Shown here: piece by piece, positions 62,068 to 64,000 of the stretch | Position numbering within the stretch: the stretch's first letter is position 1 | How the letters are laid out: every line of letters begins with the position of its first letter | Origin: Tillus elongatus | Lineage: Eukaryota > Arthropoda > Insecta > Coleoptera > Cleridae | DNA length: 64,000 nt | Assembly (NCBI GenBank): GCA_964006375.1 | Contig: OZ023265.1 | Span: forward strand, 150,078,769 to 150,142,768 | Reading direction: 5' to 3' | The notes under the pieces: generated by a model | Databases searched by the model: none | Told to the model about the DNA's origin: nothing | What the model saw: the letters and a program-made list of their open reading frames with translations, nothing else | Made by a program: the position numbers and the translations under genes

Positions 62068-62630
62068 TACAACTCAACAACCATGTAATAATACAAAGAT
62101 ACCACAATCCTTATATGTATTTTCGTTTGAACCTAGAAAATGACCGTGGCTAAATGAGTTCGCCTCAGGGTCAGAACAGACCAAAAAAAAAAAGTTAAAC
62201 CGTCAAGTGTTATCAGTCACTACCTACTTGCAAAGTTCTCCAAATTACGCAGTAAATAAAGATAGAATTAGTGCTATTTAAAATAAGCATATTTTAACCA
62301 CATACATAAAAATTATGGATGTTATCCATGAAATAGACACTAAAAACAATCTGCTAGCAAATCAAGATGATTTGAACCAGTGATAAGAGTATTTTAAAGA
62401 CAAATTCTTGATTCCACATATAAAAATTTGACAACTGGTGATTTATGAAAAAATTAAGGTGAATTAGGTTCTTTTTCGTATCTTTATAGCTCACAAAACT
62501 AAAGTACTGTTTTTGTTCAGCATGCAATTTTAAAATTAAAACTTAAAGGCTAATCACAAGGTCCTAGATTGGAAAATGTACAGTTGTTTATATTTTTAGC
62601 TTATTGTCCATAAAAAAAAGTATTCCTGGA
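62068..62630. other. non-coding stretch with a truncated tRNA-like head
   Basis: At 62143-62175, GTGGCTAAATGAGTTCGCC looks like a pol III A box without a following B box. Nothing else recognised. Confidence 0.4.
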
Positions 62631-62641
62631 TTTAAGTCATT

Positions 62642-62851
62642 TCATTGATTGTTGTTGCCCTTACTTGGTGAAACTGGTTTACACTATATACAGACTTGGA
62701 GACTACTTCTCTGGTTACACTGTTGGATTAGATATTCTCGGATGTTGTTCAACGTTTCTGTGACTAGTTTCGCACAGAAACGTTGAACAACATCCGAGAA
62801 TATCTAACCCAACAGTGAAGCCAGAGAAGTAGTCTCCAAGACTGTATATAG
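62642..62851. mobile_element. 210 bp foldback element with 11-12 bp target duplication
   Basis: Flanked by TTTAAGTCATT (T) at 62631-62641 and 62852-62862. It starts TCATTGATTGTTG like the insertion at 15968. The inside is a palindrome: 62684-62762 is the inverted complement of 62773-62851 over 79 bases with few mismatches, loop ACTAGTTTCG. The minus-sense left arm and loop contain GAAACTAGTCACAG, and the plus-sense right arm starts at CACAGAAACG, that is, at the putative cleavage position. Confidence 0.75.
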
Positions 62852-62863
62852 TTTAAGTCATTT

Positions 62864-63897
62864 GCCAGAAAAGTGTTTGTGTCAAAGTCTTTGCTTTGTC
62901 AGACACAGCATTTTATGCATATCTTTTCAACAGCAGATTGTTAAGAGGGATGTAACGAAAAATGGAAACCACTTTCTACATTAATACCCTATTGATTGGA
63001 CACAAGCATAAATGAGAAAACATAAATAGATAACAGAAGAAAAAGGAAAATTGTTGGCTTTATAGTTTTGGCTATTTAATAATAATGATACTGCTGGATT
63101 CTTCCAATTATAAATTTATTATTAATTTTACTTTCAGAAAAAGTTAATTCCAAAAACTTCCCGAACATGATTGTATTATAGGTAATATTATAGTAAATTT
63201 TTAGCACAAATATTATCCTGTTTATTTCTATAGTAATATTGCATTTTTTATATAAATTTCAAGTGAGAAAAGACAAACTATTTTTATATGAATATATGGT
63301 ATGTTTAGTTACATATATAGTGCCTAGAAGTTATAAATAAACAAGGCACTGAAAATCAGTAACAGTTTTGATGTTTTTCTTTATTAGCTGAACTTAATGA
63401 CAAAACATGATTATTGTGGGCGCAAAACAGATATCAACTTATTATATTTCTTTGCACACTTCTAAACGTGAACACTTGGATTAAAAATCGAAAGGCAGTT
63501 GTCAAATGAGCAGACAATATAATTATATAATAAAATTTGATAGATGTTTTAAAACCTAGTCAAAGAGCACTATAACGGAAAGTGACTAACTACCAGTATA
63601 TTTCATATCTGGCGTTTTTAGCCACTAAATGATATTGTTTCTTTAAACATAACATCTAAGTACCTAAATAGCAAGTATAGAGCCTTTTATGATAAAAAAT
63701 GCTTGTAGCAATTAAAAGAAGATATGAAATATCGATTCTATTTTAATGTTGCTAAATATCAAAATGTTTATTTACAAGTTTTCCTACCCGTTAACGTGGC
63801 TCAAATCAAGAATCAAGTGTGCTGGGATTATAATAAAAATGATATCTTTTGTTTGTAATTTAAGTATTACTGTTATTATTTTTGTATACCTCTTGCA
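62864..63897. other. non-coding stretch at the right side
   Basis: AT-rich, without repeats or genes that I recognise. Confidence 0.5.
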
Positions 63898-63898
63898 G

Positions 63899-64000
63899 GC
63901 GGGAGTTAACGAAAAACCAAGATGTATAGGTAACGATCTTAAAGAAAAAGAGTGTAAAATATTTATTACAAATAGAACAATTCAAAATTTTAAATGTTTA
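63899..64000 (+). CDS. possible exon running off the window edge
   Basis: A pyrimidine-rich tract ending in TTGCAG (63893-63898) precedes a frame open for 34 codons to the window end, starting AGVNEKPRCIG. The other two frames close quickly. A potential donor (ATAG/GTAACG) at 63930 would make a 31-base exon. Codon content is AT-rich and the product is unfamiliar, so this could be chance. Confidence 0.2.

Overview
The window looks like insect nuclear DNA, AT-rich and dominated by transposable elements. A beetle-type genome is a guess from the repeat mix (jockey and RTE LINEs, many mariner-like elements, Penelope-like fragments, long TA arrays); the species cannot be named. There is no operon structure or prokaryotic gene.

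Host gene: I can support one, on the + strand. An exon at 7878-8078 and the terminal exon at 52778-52864 join in frame and encode the last 95 residues of a protein with a charged helical stretch and a C-terminal membrane anchor. The intron between them is about 44.7 kb and holds most of the mobile DNA. The 3' UTR runs from 52865 towards 54.49 kb, where a mariner-like element begins. A weak exon candidate lies at the right edge (63899-64000). A broken histone H1 copy lies at 48050-48670 inside the intron.

Mobile DNA by region: 0-3.1 kb, a broken DD41D transposase and a gag-protease relic of an LTR element. 9-11.8 kb, 14.3-16.3 kb, 17-21.2 kb and 42.5-44.5 kb, mariner-like DD41D elements, several with inverted repeats of hundreds of bases; two copies share a 55-56 bp transposase intron. 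17.9-19.4 kb, a hAT-like element nested in one of these. 22-25 kb, a Penelope-like fragment, a mariner relic and a LINE relic. 28-30.3 kb, LINE pieces and a 989 bp element with perfect 13 bp ends. 34.7-36.3 kb, a jockey LINE; 39.7-42.3 kb, an RTE LINE with few lesions. 30-34, 46-52.5 and 56-56.9 kb, copies of a repeat family built around TA arrays. 57.6-61.4 kb, two more LINE relics. 61.8-62.1 kb, a tRNA-derived SINE.

Most interesting system: small elements at 37278-38029, 38321-38720 and 57977-58782, each flanked by 12-13 bp target duplications and built from tandem and inverted copies of a roughly 306-322 bp monomer. The monomer carries a type I hammerhead ribozyme with a minimal stem III. 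Four copies keep every core base and pairing helix. This is the architecture of metazoan retrozymes, non-autonomous retroelements thought to move as circular RNA with Penelope-like machinery. Penelope-like coding DNA and decayed hammerhead-like motifs of a second sequence family (22.6, 25.8, 26.0, 39.6 kb and elsewhere) lie in the same window. A third small family (15968-16189, 62642-62851) also has 11-12 bp duplications and a possible decayed hammerhead.
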